From Novosphingobium taihuense (GTDB taxonomy: Bacteria > Pseudomonadota > Alphaproteobacteria > Sphingomonadales > Sphingomonadaceae): a stretch of DNA of 64,000 bases. Shown piece after piece: positions 16,489-25,455 of the stretch. The stretch covers positions 248,001-312,000 of the forward strand of contig NZ_VLKJ01000004.1 in NCBI RefSeq assembly GCF_007830315.1, given 5' to 3'. The position numbers and the translations under genes are program-made. Positions within the stretch are counted from its first letter, which is position 1; each line of letters opens with the position of its first letter. The notes beneath the pieces were generated by a model, which worked only from the letters and a program-made list of their open reading frames with translations, did no database searches and was not told the DNA's origin.

Positions 16489-17907
16489 CTAAGCTTTATG
16501 CCCGAACGGTTCGGGCCTCGCTCCCATGGCCGCTTCCATCAGTCGCACGGCCTCGACCTTGGCGAACAGGGCGCTCCAATCGTCACTCTCGGCAATCGGC
16601 TGCCAGATGGCTTCCACCTCATCGATCAGCATGGACTGAGGCGCGGCCTCGGACCAGTACGGATGGCTACTGTCAGTCGCAGCATAAGGCGCCAGCGTCG
16701 CCTTGAGCGCCTGCTCCTCCTCGCCCGCACCGAACGCCCCACGTCCGCCGCGATGCGCAAAGAAGAACGCGTCCGGCCCCAATCCTTGCGTGACCATCAC
16801 CTTCTCGCAGGCCCCGATCAGCGCGGTATCCTCATCGATCCCGCGCTGCTCCACGCCTAACCGCCAGAGCCACCGCCGCGTCATCGCGCGTTGGTAAAGC
16901 TCGGGATAGCGGTTGAGCGCCTCGATCAGCGGCGGCGCTTCAACCAGAGTTCGCAATGCCACCGCCAACTGCCCGCAATTCCAGTGAATCGCCTCGGGCT
17001 GGCGGCCATAGGCATAGAGCCCCTGATGGTCGAAGTACGCCGCCGTGAACCCCGGCTCCCACTTCGGCAGCCAGCGCCACGGCCCGTAATCGAAGCTCTC
17101 CCCGGTCACGTTCATGTTGTCGGAATTGAGCACGCCATGGACGAAGCCCGCTACCATGTAGCTCGCCGCCATGTCGGCCATGCGCTCGACCACCTGATTG
17201 AAGAACCGCACCGCCGGATGAGGCGCATCTTCATGGCCTCCCGGAAAGTTGGCGAGGCAGTAGGCTACCAACTGTGCCATCTCGTCCTCGAGCTCCAGCG
17301 CCGCCAGGCGCTGAAACGTGCCGATGCGGATGTGCCCGTGAGAGAGGCGCACCAGCACCGCAGAGCGCGTCGGCGAAGGCTCGTCGCCCCGGTAGAGTGA
17401 TTCGCCCGTCTCGATTACCGAGAGTGTGCGGCTGGTATTCACCCCCAGCGCCTCGAGCATTTCGGTCGCCAGAATCTCGCGAACTGCACCCTTCAGGGTC
17501 AGCCGCCCGTCGCCCGCGCGGCTCCACGGCGTCTGCCCGGAACCCTTGGTGCCAAGGTCCATCAGCCGCCCGTTGCCGTCCAGCATCTGCGCGAAGGTAT
17601 AGCCGCGCCCGTCGCCCAGATCCGGATTGTAAACACGGAACTGGTGGCCGTGATAGCGCAGCGCCAGCGGCCCCGGCATATTGGCTTCCAGAGGCTCGAA
17701 CCGCCCGAAATGCTGCACCCATTGTTCGTCCGAAAGCCCCGCCAGCCCGACATCGGACGCCGCCCGGTCATTGCGCCAGCGCAGGCGCGTTTCGGGGAAG
17801 TCCGCCGGTCGCACCGGATCGCCGATCCAGTCGGCCAGAGCCATGATGCGTGGGGCCGGACGATAGGGCGAGGGACGATAGATCGCGTCTTGCGGGAGCG
17901 CCTGCAT
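16489..17907 (-). CDS. selO: Protein adenylyltransferase SelO family (YdiU)
   Basis: Pseudokinase-fold enzyme that transfers AMP to hydroxyl residues of proteins, linked to oxidative-stress control. The 472 residues match E. coli SelO length (478). Visible motifs are LGTKGSGQTPWSR with the nucleotide-binding Lys121, HGVLNSDNMN (257-266) with the catalytic-loop Asp and metal-binding Asn, and DYGP (273-276) in place of the kinase DFG. The start ATG at 17907 is divergent from the hydrolase gene. A stress role is from family knowledge. Confidence 0.92.
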   Translation of the reverse strand: MQALPQDAIYRPSPYRPAPRIMALADWIGDPVRPADFPETRLRWRNDRAASDVGLAGLSDEQWVQHFGRFEPLEANMPGPLALRYHGHQFRVYNPDLGDGRGYTFAQMLDGNGRLMDLGTKGSGQTPWSRAGDGRLTLKGAVREILATEMLEALGVNTSRTLSVIETGESLYRGDEPSPTRSAVLVRLSHGHIRIGTFQRLAALELEDEMAQLVAYCLANFPGGHEDAPHPAVRFFNQVVERMADMAASYMVAGFVHGVLNSDNMNVTGESFDYGPWRWLPKWEPGFTAAYFDHQGLYAYGRQPEAIHWNCGQLAVALRTLVEAPPLIEALNRYPELYQRAMTRRWLWRLGVEQRGIDEDTALIGACEKVMVTQGLGPDAFFFAHRGGRGAFGAGEEEQALKATLAPYAATDSSHPYWSEAAPQSMLIDEVEAIWQPIAESDDWSALFAKVEAVRLMEAAMGARPEPFGHKA

Positions 17908-17979
17908 CCGGCAATAGTGGGCATGACCAAGCCTGCCCGCAAGCAGGCACCCCCGATTTCACGCGGAATACCAGACGAA

Positions 17980-18834
17980 ATGGCCGAATACGAAGATCGC
18001 TACTGGACCAGCAGCGACGGATTGCGCCTGCATTTCCGATATTTCGATGGTGACGCTGCCCGCCCGCCGGTGATCTGCTTGCCCGGCCTCACCCGCAATG
18101 CCCGCGATTTTGAAGACCTCGCCACCCGCCTCGCCGGAACATGGCGCGTGATTTGTCCCGAGATGCGCGGGCGAGGGGACAGCGACTACGCCAAGGACCC
18201 GATGACCTACACGCCCATGCATTACCTGCAGGACGTCGAGGCCCTACTTGCGCAGGAAGGGATTGATCGCTTCGTCTCCATCGGCACCTCGCTCGGTGGG
18301 TTGCTGACAATGCTGCTCGCCGTGTCGAACCCGCAGCGCATCGCCGCCGCCGTGCTCAACGATGTCGGCCCCGAGGTTTCCGAAAAGGGTCTGGAGCGCA
18401 TCCGCGGCTATGTCGGACAGGGGCGCAACTTCGAAACCTGGATGCACGCCGCCCGCGCGCTTCAGGAAAGCAGCGGCGATGTCTATCCCGATTGGGACAT
18501 CACCGACTGGCTCCGCTATGCCAAGCGCATCATGGCTCTCGGCACCGGCGGCCGCATCGCCTTCGACTATGACATGAAGATCGCCGAACCGTTCGAGGCG
18601 CCTGCCGGAGCCACGCCGCAGGTTGACATGTGGCCGCTCTACGATGCCCTCGCCACGCGCCCGCTCCTTATCCTTCGCGGCGAGACCTCTGACATCCTCG
18701 AACGCCCCACAGCCCAGAAGATGGCCGCGCGCCCCGGCGTCGAACTCGTCACCATCCCGCGCATCGGCCACGCGCCCACGCTGGACGAGCCCGACAGCAT
18801 TGCCGCGATAGAGCGCCTGCTCGCCAAGGCATGA
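17980..18834 (+). CDS. Alpha/beta hydrolase
   Basis: A 284-residue alpha/beta-fold hydrolase. The nucleophile is Ser104 in GTSLGGL, the oxyanion region is CLPGLTRNARDF, and the catalytic His lies in PRIGHAPTLDEP near the C-terminus. The substrate is unknown; the sequence resembles the general carboxylesterase/haloperoxidase group. I chose the Met at 17980 (MAEYEDRYW), which leaves 72 bases for divergent promoters with selO. A Met at 17923 in the same frame would add 19 residues. The stop overlaps the glycosyltransferase start (ATGA). Confidence 0.82.
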   Translation: MAEYEDRYWTSSDGLRLHFRYFDGDAARPPVICLPGLTRNARDFEDLATRLAGTWRVICPEMRGRGDSDYAKDPMTYTPMHYLQDVEALLAQEGIDRFVSIGTSLGGLLTMLLAVSNPQRIAAAVLNDVGPEVSEKGLERIRGYVGQGRNFETWMHAARALQESSGDVYPDWDITDWLRYAKRIMALGTGGRIAFDYDMKIAEPFEAPAGATPQVDMWPLYDALATRPLLILRGETSDILERPTAQKMAARPGVELVTIPRIGHAPTLDEPDSIAAIERLLAKA

Positions 18835-20003
18835 CCCAGAACAGGACTGGGCCCGCGCCGATCAAGCTGCTCCACCTGCACTCGACTTTCGATGCAGGCG
18901 GCAAGGAGCGTCGGGCCGTGGCCCTGATGAACCGCTGGGGCAAGGGCGCCTCTGGCCGCAATCTCGAACATCACATCGTCTCGGCCCAGCCGGGCGCGAT
19001 GGGCGCCAAGTCGCTGATCGACAAGCAGGTCCGCGCCTTCTTCCCCTTCGGTTTCCCACCGCTTGCGGGCAAGCTGCGCATCGCCCGCCTGCAACAGCTC
19101 GCCCGCGCCATGCAGGGTTTCGACCTGATCCTGACCTACAACTGGGGCGCGATGGACGCCGCGCTCGCCCATGCTATCTTCGCCCCATCGATGGGCCTTG
19201 CTCCATTGATCCACCACGAGGACGGCTTCAACGCCGATGAATCGACCGGGCTCAAGCGTAGCCGCAACTGGTATCGCCGCGTCGCCCTGGCGCGTGCGAG
19301 CAACCTGATGGTGCCTTCGCGCCAGCTAGAGGACATCGCGCTCGGCATATGGCACCAGCCGCGCGGACGGGTCCTGCGCATTCCGAACGGCATCGACACG
19401 GCGCTCTATGCAAGGAAGCCGCGCCCCGATGTCCTGCCCCGCGTGGTCAAGCGCGCGGGCGAGAAGTGGCTGGGCACGCTCGCGGGCCTGCGCGCGGTCA
19501 AGAACCTGCCGCGCATGGTGCGTGCGCTCGTCGATCTGCCGCCAGAATGGCACCTCGTCATCCTCGGCGAAGGGCCAGAGCGCGAGGCCATTCAGGCCGA
19601 GGCCATGCGGCTGAATATCGGTCACCGCGTCCACTTGCCCGGCCACGTCGCCGATCCTTCCGCAGCCGTTGGCCTGTTCGATCTCTTCGCGCTTTCGTCG
19701 GACAGTGAGCAGGCACCGCTTTCGGTGATCGAGGCCATGGCTGCTGGCCTTGCCGTCGCCAGCCCTGCCGTGGGCGATGTCGTTGAAATGGTGTCCGAGG
19801 AGAACCGCCCGTTCATCACCACGCCGGGAGATGATGCCGCCTTGTCGAGGGCTGTGGCCGAACTTGCAGTCGATCCTGCCCTGCGCCAGCGCCTCGGCAC
19901 CGCCAACCGCGCCCGCGCCGAAGTGGAATATGACGAGCGGGTCATGGCCAAGCGCTATGCCGACGCCTATTCGCGCGTTCTCGGGCGCGAGGCTTTCGGC
20001 TGA
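18831..20003 (+). CDS. Glycosyltransferase family 4 protein
   Basis: A 390-residue GT-B-fold retaining glycosyltransferase. The N-terminal Rossmann domain opens with IKLLHLHSTFDAGGKERR, the usual acceptor-side Gly-rich loop. The donor domain has IPNGIDTALY, LAGLRAVKNLPRMVRA and the signature APLSVIEAMAAGLAVASPAVGDVVEMV with the Glu contacting the nucleotide sugar. Donor and acceptor are not predictable. It overlaps the hydrolase gene by four bases (ATGA), so the two are co-translated, but a pathway link is not evident. Confidence 0.88.
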   Translation: MTQNRTGPAPIKLLHLHSTFDAGGKERRAVALMNRWGKGASGRNLEHHIVSAQPGAMGAKSLIDKQVRAFFPFGFPPLAGKLRIARLQQLARAMQGFDLILTYNWGAMDAALAHAIFAPSMGLAPLIHHEDGFNADESTGLKRSRNWYRRVALARASNLMVPSRQLEDIALGIWHQPRGRVLRIPNGIDTALYARKPRPDVLPRVVKRAGEKWLGTLAGLRAVKNLPRMVRALVDLPPEWHLVILGEGPEREAIQAEAMRLNIGHRVHLPGHVADPSAAVGLFDLFALSSDSEQAPLSVIEAMAAGLAVASPAVGDVVEMVSEENRPFITTPGDDAALSRAVAELAVDPALRQRLGTANRARAEVEYDERVMAKRYADAYSRVLGREAFG

Positions 20004-20156
20004 AAGTCCTGCTCCTGCCGCTTCAGCCACCGTTCACGCGCTGGAAGGCAGGCCTTCACTCAAGAATCAATTCCGTTGAAAAGGCGGGCCCATCCGCTAA
20101 ACACCGCGCCAGACAAACGCTAGCAATCTTCAACGTCACATCCCGAAAGCGCTGCC

Positions 20157-20915
20157 TTGGCTCTCCGTCCCGACCGCAATCAGTCTTCTTCCAACCCTCT
20201 TGCCGAGCGCGCTGGCGCTCAGGCCGATGGCTTCCTGCGCGAAGTTGACGATGCCCTGCGCGAAGATCAGGTCTTCACCGCCATCCAGAAATACGGCAAG
20301 CCTGTCGGCGCGCTGATCGCGGCTGGCCTGCTCGGCCTTGCCGGATACCTCTGGTACGAAAATCACAGTAGTGCCAAGGCCGCCGAACAGGGCGAAGCCA
20401 TGACCAAGGCTATCGACGATCTGGAAGTGCGCAACCTGAAGGCCGCGACCGATGCCGTCGCGCCGCTGGCCAAGGATGGCACCGACGGTTACCGCGCTAC
20501 TGCCCAGATGCTTGCCGCTGGCGTCCTGTCCGAACAGGGCAAGAAGGCCGAAGCCGCCAAGGCTTTCGCCGCAATTGCCGCCGATGCCGATGCGCCTCAG
20601 GCCTATCGCGATCTCGCCACGATCCGCGAAGTCTCGCTGAATTTCGACCAACTCGGGCCTGACAAGGTGGTCGAACGGCTCAAGCCGCTGGCCGTACCCG
20701 GCAACGCCTGGTTCGGCAGCGCGGGCGAACTCGTTGGCCTTGCCTACATGAAGCAGGGCAAGAACGAACTGGCAGGAGCGCTCTTTGCGCAGATCGCCAA
20801 GGACAAGACCGTCCCCGATACGCTCCGTCGCCGCACTCGCCAGATGGCGGGCCTGCTCGGCGTCGATGCGGTCGAGGAACCCGGCTCGGCCGTAATCGTC
20901 CAGCCGGCGAAGTAA
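20157..20915 (+). CDS. TPR-type YfgM-like membrane-anchored protein
   Basis: A 252-residue protein with an N-terminal cytoplasmic tail, one membrane helix (about 49-67, GKPVGALIAAGLLGLAGYLWY) and a periplasmic helical repeat region typical of TPR_21/YfgM proteins. YfgM works with PpiD at the Sec translocon and the gene commonly sits before bamB, as here. The start appears to be TTG at 20157, giving MALRPDRNQ; no better ATG exists upstream. bamB starts 18 bases after its stop, so the two probably form one envelope-assembly operon. Confidence 0.82.
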   Translation: MALRPDRNQSSSNPLAERAGAQADGFLREVDDALREDQVFTAIQKYGKPVGALIAAGLLGLAGYLWYENHSSAKAAEQGEAMTKAIDDLEVRNLKAATDAVAPLAKDGTDGYRATAQMLAAGVLSEQGKKAEAAKAFAAIAADADAPQAYRDLATIREVSLNFDQLGPDKVVERLKPLAVPGNAWFGSAGELVGLAYMKQGKNELAGALFAQIAKDKTVPDTLRRRTRQMAGLLGVDAVEEPGSAVIVQPAK

Positions 20916-20933
20916 GAATTGAGGATGCAACCG

Positions 20934-22277
20934 ATGACGCCGAAGCCCACTTTCCGCCGCGCCTCGCTAACCAGCGTGCTGGTCCTCGCGCTTGCTCTGG
21001 GCGGCTGCGGCGTCTTCGGCAAGAAGGGCGTCAAGACCACGCCGACCGTCGGCATGCGCCAGCCGATCCTGTCCAAGATCGAAGCTGGCACCAAGGTCGA
21101 TGATTCGATCTCGCTGATGAGCGTGGTCCTGCCCGCCGCTGAAGTGAACACCGAGTTCGCGCAAGGCGGCGGCAACGCCTCCAAGTCCTATGGCCACCTC
21201 GCATTGGGCGAGAACCTCGGCAAGGCATGGAGCGTCTCGATCAAGGGCTCCAACGCTCGCCAACGCCTCGCTGCCTCGCCGGTCATCGGCGGCGGCAAGC
21301 TCTATGTCATGGACACCGACGGCACCGTCCACGCCTATGATGCCAACACCGGTTCGCGCATCTGGGAAACCTCGGTGCGTGCTGAAAAGCAGAACGCAGG
21401 CTCGACCTTCGGCGGCGGTGCCTCGTTTGACGATGGCCAGCTCTATGTCACCAACGGCGTCGGCGAAGTCGCCGCGCTCGATGCCGCCACCGGCTCGATC
21501 AAGTGGCGCGTCAAGCCTGCCGGTCCCTTGCGCGGTTCGCCCACCGTCGCCTTCGGACAGGTCATGGTGATGACGCAGGACAACCAGATCATCACCCTCA
21601 ACGCCCCCGATGGCGCGGTGCTGTGGAACGAAAACGCGTCCGTGGGCCAGACCAACGTGTTCGGCGTCGCCTCGCCCGCTGCCGGGCAGGGCACCATCGT
21701 TGCCGGATACTCCTCGGGCGAACTCGTCGCCTATCGCTATGAGAACGGCCGCCAGCTCTGGGCCGATGCCCTCGCGCGCACCTCCATTGCCACTTCGGTT
21801 TCCACCCTGACCGACATCGACGCCGATCCTATCATCGAACGTGGCCGCGTCTACGCACTGGGGCAGGGCGGGCGCATGGCCGCCTATGAACTGGTCACCG
21901 GCCAGCGCATCTGGGAACTCAATCTCGCCGGCATCTCCACCCCCGCCATCGCGGGCGACTGGATCTTCACGCTGACCGACGAGGCCAAGCTGCTGTGCAT
22001 TGCGAAGTCCAACGGCAAGGTCCGCTGGATGACTCAGCTTCAGCGCTTCAAGAACGAGAAGAAGAAGAAGAACCAGATTCTCTGGACTGGCCCGGTCCTC
22101 GCAGGCAACCGCCTGTGGATCGCCAACTCGCGTGGCGAGATCATGCAGGCCTCCGTCACCGACGGCACGGTCAGCGAATTCAGCGAAGTCGGTTCGAGCG
22201 TCACGCTTGCCCCAGTCGTCGCCAACCAGACGCTCTACATCCTCGACGACAAGGGCAAGATCACCGCGTTCCGCTGA
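20934..22277 (+). CDS. bamB: Outer-membrane assembly lipoprotein BamB
   Basis: Lipoprotein of the BAM complex that inserts beta-barrel proteins into the outer membrane. The 447 residues start with a lipoprotein signal, LVLALALGG-Cys25. They then form PQQ-like beta-propeller blades, seen as repeats ending in motifs such as AYDANTGSRIWET, ALDAATGSIKWRV and YELVTGQRIWELN. The start at 20934 is preceded by GAGG at a good distance; in-frame TTG 20919 and ATG 20925 are less suitable. Many relatives carry der next, but here an unrelated membrane methyltransferase follows. Confidence 0.93.
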   Translation: MTPKPTFRRASLTSVLVLALALGGCGVFGKKGVKTTPTVGMRQPILSKIEAGTKVDDSISLMSVVLPAAEVNTEFAQGGGNASKSYGHLALGENLGKAWSVSIKGSNARQRLAASPVIGGGKLYVMDTDGTVHAYDANTGSRIWETSVRAEKQNAGSTFGGGASFDDGQLYVTNGVGEVAALDAATGSIKWRVKPAGPLRGSPTVAFGQVMVMTQDNQIITLNAPDGAVLWNENASVGQTNVFGVASPAAGQGTIVAGYSSGELVAYRYENGRQLWADALARTSIATSVSTLTDIDADPIIERGRVYALGQGGRMAAYELVTGQRIWELNLAGISTPAIAGDWIFTLTDEAKLLCIAKSNGKVRWMTQLQRFKNEKKKKNQILWTGPVLAGNRLWIANSRGEIMQASVTDGTVSEFSEVGSSVTLAPVVANQTLYILDDKGKITAFR

Positions 22278-22329
22278 GCGCAGGTGATAACAACCATATC
22301 CTAACCCTTTGATGGCTAAGGACGGGTGC

Positions 22330-23667
22330 ATGAGCGCCCGTCCGGCCCCGCCACCATCAGATGTATCCGCTGGCGTCGGCCTTGCCGGTGTCGCTGGCCT
22401 TGTGCTGTGGGTGCTGACCTGCCGCTTCTGGCCTGCCATCGTCACCACGCTAGGCCTGTCCGCCCCCGCAGAAGTCATGGACGGCCCTTCTGCCGCTCTG
22501 GCCGCGCTGCTGTTCTCGGGCAGCGCCATGGTCGCGTGGTCGCTGCTGGTCGAGAAAGTCCACCTGCGCCCCTCCACCGGCATAGACTGGTCCGCGCCGC
22601 GCCCATTGCGAGAAGTGGTCGACATCTCGATCACCAAGATCGCCGGTCTTTGGGCAACCTGGGCGGTGATCGGCTTCGCCTATTGCATCGCCCGCTGGTA
22701 CTGGCGTGGGCAATATGTCTTCGCGATGGAAGTGCTGGAGACCGCCGCTCCCATCCTGTTTATCTGCGCGATCCCCTACGTCCTGTGGCTCGACCGCGTG
22801 CTGGTGAACCCGCGCGATGCCTCGTGGCACTTCGGCGCGATGCTCATTGGCCGCGAACCGTGGGAGCCTGCCGAAGTCAAGCGCCACGCGCTCGCATGGC
22901 TGGTGAAGGGCTTCTTCTGCGCCTTCATGATCTCGATCGTGCCGGGTGGCTTCGCCGCCGTCGTCCACTTCGACTGGTCATCCGTCCTCCACGATCCCGT
23001 CGCGCTCGGCACCCTGCTGATCGAGACGATGTTCATGATCGACGTGCAGATCGCCATGGTCGGCTATCTCGTCACGATGAAGCCGCTCGACGCGCAGATC
23101 CGCACCGCCAACCCGGACCTCTCGGCCTGGGTCGCCGCGCTGATCTGCTATCCGCCGTTCATCCTGATGGGCGATGGCGACGTGCTCGACTATCGCCACA
23201 ACGGCGCCGAATGGGCGTTCTGGCTGCAGGGCCACACCGGCTTGCTATGGGTCTGGGCAGGAGCGCTGGTGTTCCTCACTGCCGTCTATGCCTGGGCCAC
23301 CGTCGCTTTCGGCCTGCGCTTTTCGAACCTCACTTATCGCGGCGTCCTGACCAACGGTCCCTACCGCTACACGCGCCACCCCGCCTATCTCTCGAAGAAC
23401 GCTTACTGGTGGCTCGCCTCGCTGCCGTTCCTGACCACCAGCGGCTCAATGGTCGATGCCATTCGCAACACCGTGATCCTCGGCCTCGTCAGCGCGGTCT
23501 ACTACTGGCGCGCGCGCACCGAGGAGAAGCACCTCCTCGCCGAAGATGCCAAGTATCGCGAATATCATGCCTGGATGGCCGAGCACGGCCCGATCACGGC
23601 TGCCCTGCGCAGGCTTGCCCGCGCGGTCACGCCAAAGCGGCCGATCGCCGCCCAGCCCGCCGAGTAA
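22330..23667 (+). CDS. Isoprenylcysteine methyltransferase-like membrane protein
   Basis: A 445-residue polytopic membrane protein. The last third carries the ICMT/PEMT-type SAM-binding signature: TNGPYRYTRHPAYLSKNAYWWL followed by RARTEEKHLLAEDAKYREYHAW. Bacterial proteins with only that domain have about 150-220 residues. Here about 300 residues with some seven helices precede it, so this is a long fused form. Substrate unknown; lipid or isoprenoid thiol methylation is possible. The ATG at 22330 has TAAGGA seven bases upstream, a better start than 22309 or 22312. Confidence 0.78.
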   Translation: MSARPAPPPSDVSAGVGLAGVAGLVLWVLTCRFWPAIVTTLGLSAPAEVMDGPSAALAALLFSGSAMVAWSLLVEKVHLRPSTGIDWSAPRPLREVVDISITKIAGLWATWAVIGFAYCIARWYWRGQYVFAMEVLETAAPILFICAIPYVLWLDRVLVNPRDASWHFGAMLIGREPWEPAEVKRHALAWLVKGFFCAFMISIVPGGFAAVVHFDWSSVLHDPVALGTLLIETMFMIDVQIAMVGYLVTMKPLDAQIRTANPDLSAWVAALICYPPFILMGDGDVLDYRHNGAEWAFWLQGHTGLLWVWAGALVFLTAVYAWATVAFGLRFSNLTYRGVLTNGPYRYTRHPAYLSKNAYWWLASLPFLTTSGSMVDAIRNTVILGLVSAVYYWRARTEEKHLLAEDAKYREYHAWMAEHGPITAALRRLARAVTPKRPIAAQPAE

Positions 23668-23670
23668 CCG

Positions 23671-23970
23671 TCAGACTTCCGCGCCCTCGTCGGTTTCGAA
23701 TACGCGGATATTGCGGTCAAACAGGCCCAGTGTCGCGCGTTCTTCGGCCCAGACCTTCATGTGTTCGGTCTGGAAGTGTGCCTTGAGCGCCGCCATGTCG
23801 CGCCACTTCTCGGCAATATGGATCAGTTCGGGATCGAGCACGTCCTGCCCATAGGCGTACTGGATGCAGCCGTCTTCCTTGAGCGTGGCCGCGATGACCT
23901 TGGCCATCATCGGCCGGATCGGCTCAATGTTCTCCACCGGAACGCGAACGGTGCCCATCACGATGATCAT
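23671..23970 (-). CDS. Antibiotic biosynthesis monooxygenase domain protein
   Basis: A 99-residue single ABM-domain protein (ferredoxin-like dimeric alpha/beta barrel). Members include quinol monooxygenases and heme-degrading or signal-dimerisation proteins. MIIVMGTVRVPVEN at the start, GCIQYAYGQDVLDPELIHIAEKW in the middle and AHFQTEHMKVW are the usual family pattern. The ATG overlaps the gshA stop by four bases (ATGA), giving tight coupling to glutathione synthesis. A glutathione- or quinone-related role is inferred from that coupling alone. Confidence 0.82.
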   Translation of the reverse strand: MIIVMGTVRVPVENIEPIRPMMAKVIAATLKEDGCIQYAYGQDVLDPELIHIAEKWRDMAALKAHFQTEHMKVWAEERATLGLFDRNIRVFETDEGAEV

Positions 23971-25343
23971 CAGAAGCTCTTTTCCTCGTAGATCCGCGAA
24001 AGATCGCCGCCCCACGAGCCATGATACAGGTCGAGCAACCGCTCAGCCGGGGTCTTGCCCGTAGAAACGATCTCGTCGAGCGGCTGGAGATACCCAGTCT
24101 CGTTGTCACCCGCCTCGTTCAGTTGCGCGCGTGCGGCCAGGCCCGAGCGCGAAATCGCCAGCACTTCTGCGGCAACGTCGCGCAACTTCCCGCCACCCGG
24201 CAGCGTCGCATCCAGCGCAAGTTTGGGCACTTCGGCGCGCAGGCGTTCACGCCCGTCCATATCCCAGCCCTTGACCAGATCCCACGCCGCATCCAGCGCG
24301 CCCTGATCGTAGAGCAGTCCCACCCAAAGCGCCGGCAGTGCGCAGATCCGGTTCCACGGACCGCCATCGGCCCCGCGCATCTCGAGGAAGGACTTCAGCC
24401 GCACTTCCGGGAAGGCGGTCGAAAGATGGTCGTTCCAGTCCGACAGCGTCGGCTTCTCGCCCGGCAGGACCGAAAGCTTGCCATCGAGGAAGTCGCGGAA
24501 CGAAAGACCCGCAGCATCGATGTACTTGCCATCGCGGAACACGAAGTACATCGGCACGTCGAGCATGTAGTCGACATAGCGCTCGTACCCGAAGCCCTCG
24601 TCGAACACGAACGAGAGCATCCCCGTGCGCGCCGGATCGGTGTCTGTCCAGATATGGCTGCGATAGGACAGGAACCCGTTCGGCTTGCCCTCAAGGAACG
24701 GCGAATTGGCGAACAGCGCCGTCGCCAGCGGCTGCAGGGCCAGCGAAACGCGGAACTTCTTCACCATGTCCGCCTCGCTCGAATAATCGAGGTTGGTCTG
24801 GATGGTGCAGGTCCGCAGCATCATGTCGAGGCCCATCGAGCCTACGCGCGGCATGTGCCGCAGCATGATGTCGTAACGGCCCTTGGGCATGATCGGCAGC
24901 TCTTCGCGCGTCTTGTCCGGCCACAGGCCCATGCCGAGGTAGGCTAGGCCCAGCTTGTCGCCGATGGTCTTCACCTGCGCCAGATGCCGCCCGGTTTCCG
25001 CGCAGGTCTGGTGCAGGTTGACCAGCGGCGCGCCCGAAAGCTCCAGCTGGCCTGCAGGCTCAAGGCTCACAGCGCCATCGGGGCCAGACATGGCGATCAC
25101 GTTGTCGCCCTCGATGATCGGCTCCCAACCGTACTCGGTCAGCGCGTTCAACAGATCGCGAATGCCGCCTTGCTCGCCATAGGAAGGCGCAGCGCGGTCG
25201 CTCGTGCGATAGACGAACTTCTCGTGCTCGGTGCCGATCCGCCAGTTTTCCCTGGGCTTTTCGCCCTTCTGCATCGGCACCACGAGCATGTCGCGGCTTT
25301 CGATTATGGGATCGTTGCTATTTGAAACTTGCCGCGTGCTCAT
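23970..25343 (-). CDS. gshA: Glutamate-cysteine ligase, alphaproteobacterial/plant type
   Basis: ATP-dependent formation of gamma-glutamylcysteine, the first step of glutathione synthesis. The 457 residues fit the class shared by alphaproteobacteria and plants: WRIGTEHEKFVY at about 34-45 (glutamate/ATP site), MSGPDGAVSLEPAGQLELSGAP, and GLDMMLRTCTIQTNLDYSSE. Plant enzymes use redox-switch cysteines in this family. It follows rsmE by 112 bases on the same strand and overlaps the ABM gene. The 25344-25455 gap has no clear terminator. Confidence 0.95.
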   Translation of the reverse strand: MSTRQVSNSNDPIIESRDMLVVPMQKGEKPRENWRIGTEHEKFVYRTSDRAAPSYGEQGGIRDLLNALTEYGWEPIIEGDNVIAMSGPDGAVSLEPAGQLELSGAPLVNLHQTCAETGRHLAQVKTIGDKLGLAYLGMGLWPDKTREELPIMPKGRYDIMLRHMPRVGSMGLDMMLRTCTIQTNLDYSSEADMVKKFRVSLALQPLATALFANSPFLEGKPNGFLSYRSHIWTDTDPARTGMLSFVFDEGFGYERYVDYMLDVPMYFVFRDGKYIDAAGLSFRDFLDGKLSVLPGEKPTLSDWNDHLSTAFPEVRLKSFLEMRGADGGPWNRICALPALWVGLLYDQGALDAAWDLVKGWDMDGRERLRAEVPKLALDATLPGGGKLRDVAAEVLAISRSGLAARAQLNEAGDNETGYLQPLDEIVSTGKTPAERLLDLYHGSWGGDLSRIYEEKSF

Positions 25344-25455
25344 GCCCGCTTCCGTTAATGGGCAGGACAGGTTTTAGCCAGTCAAATTGTTGCCAGTCAC
25401 CTGCAAGGGAATATTGCGCATTCGGCACGAAAGCCCCTGTAACCACGCAGGAGTT

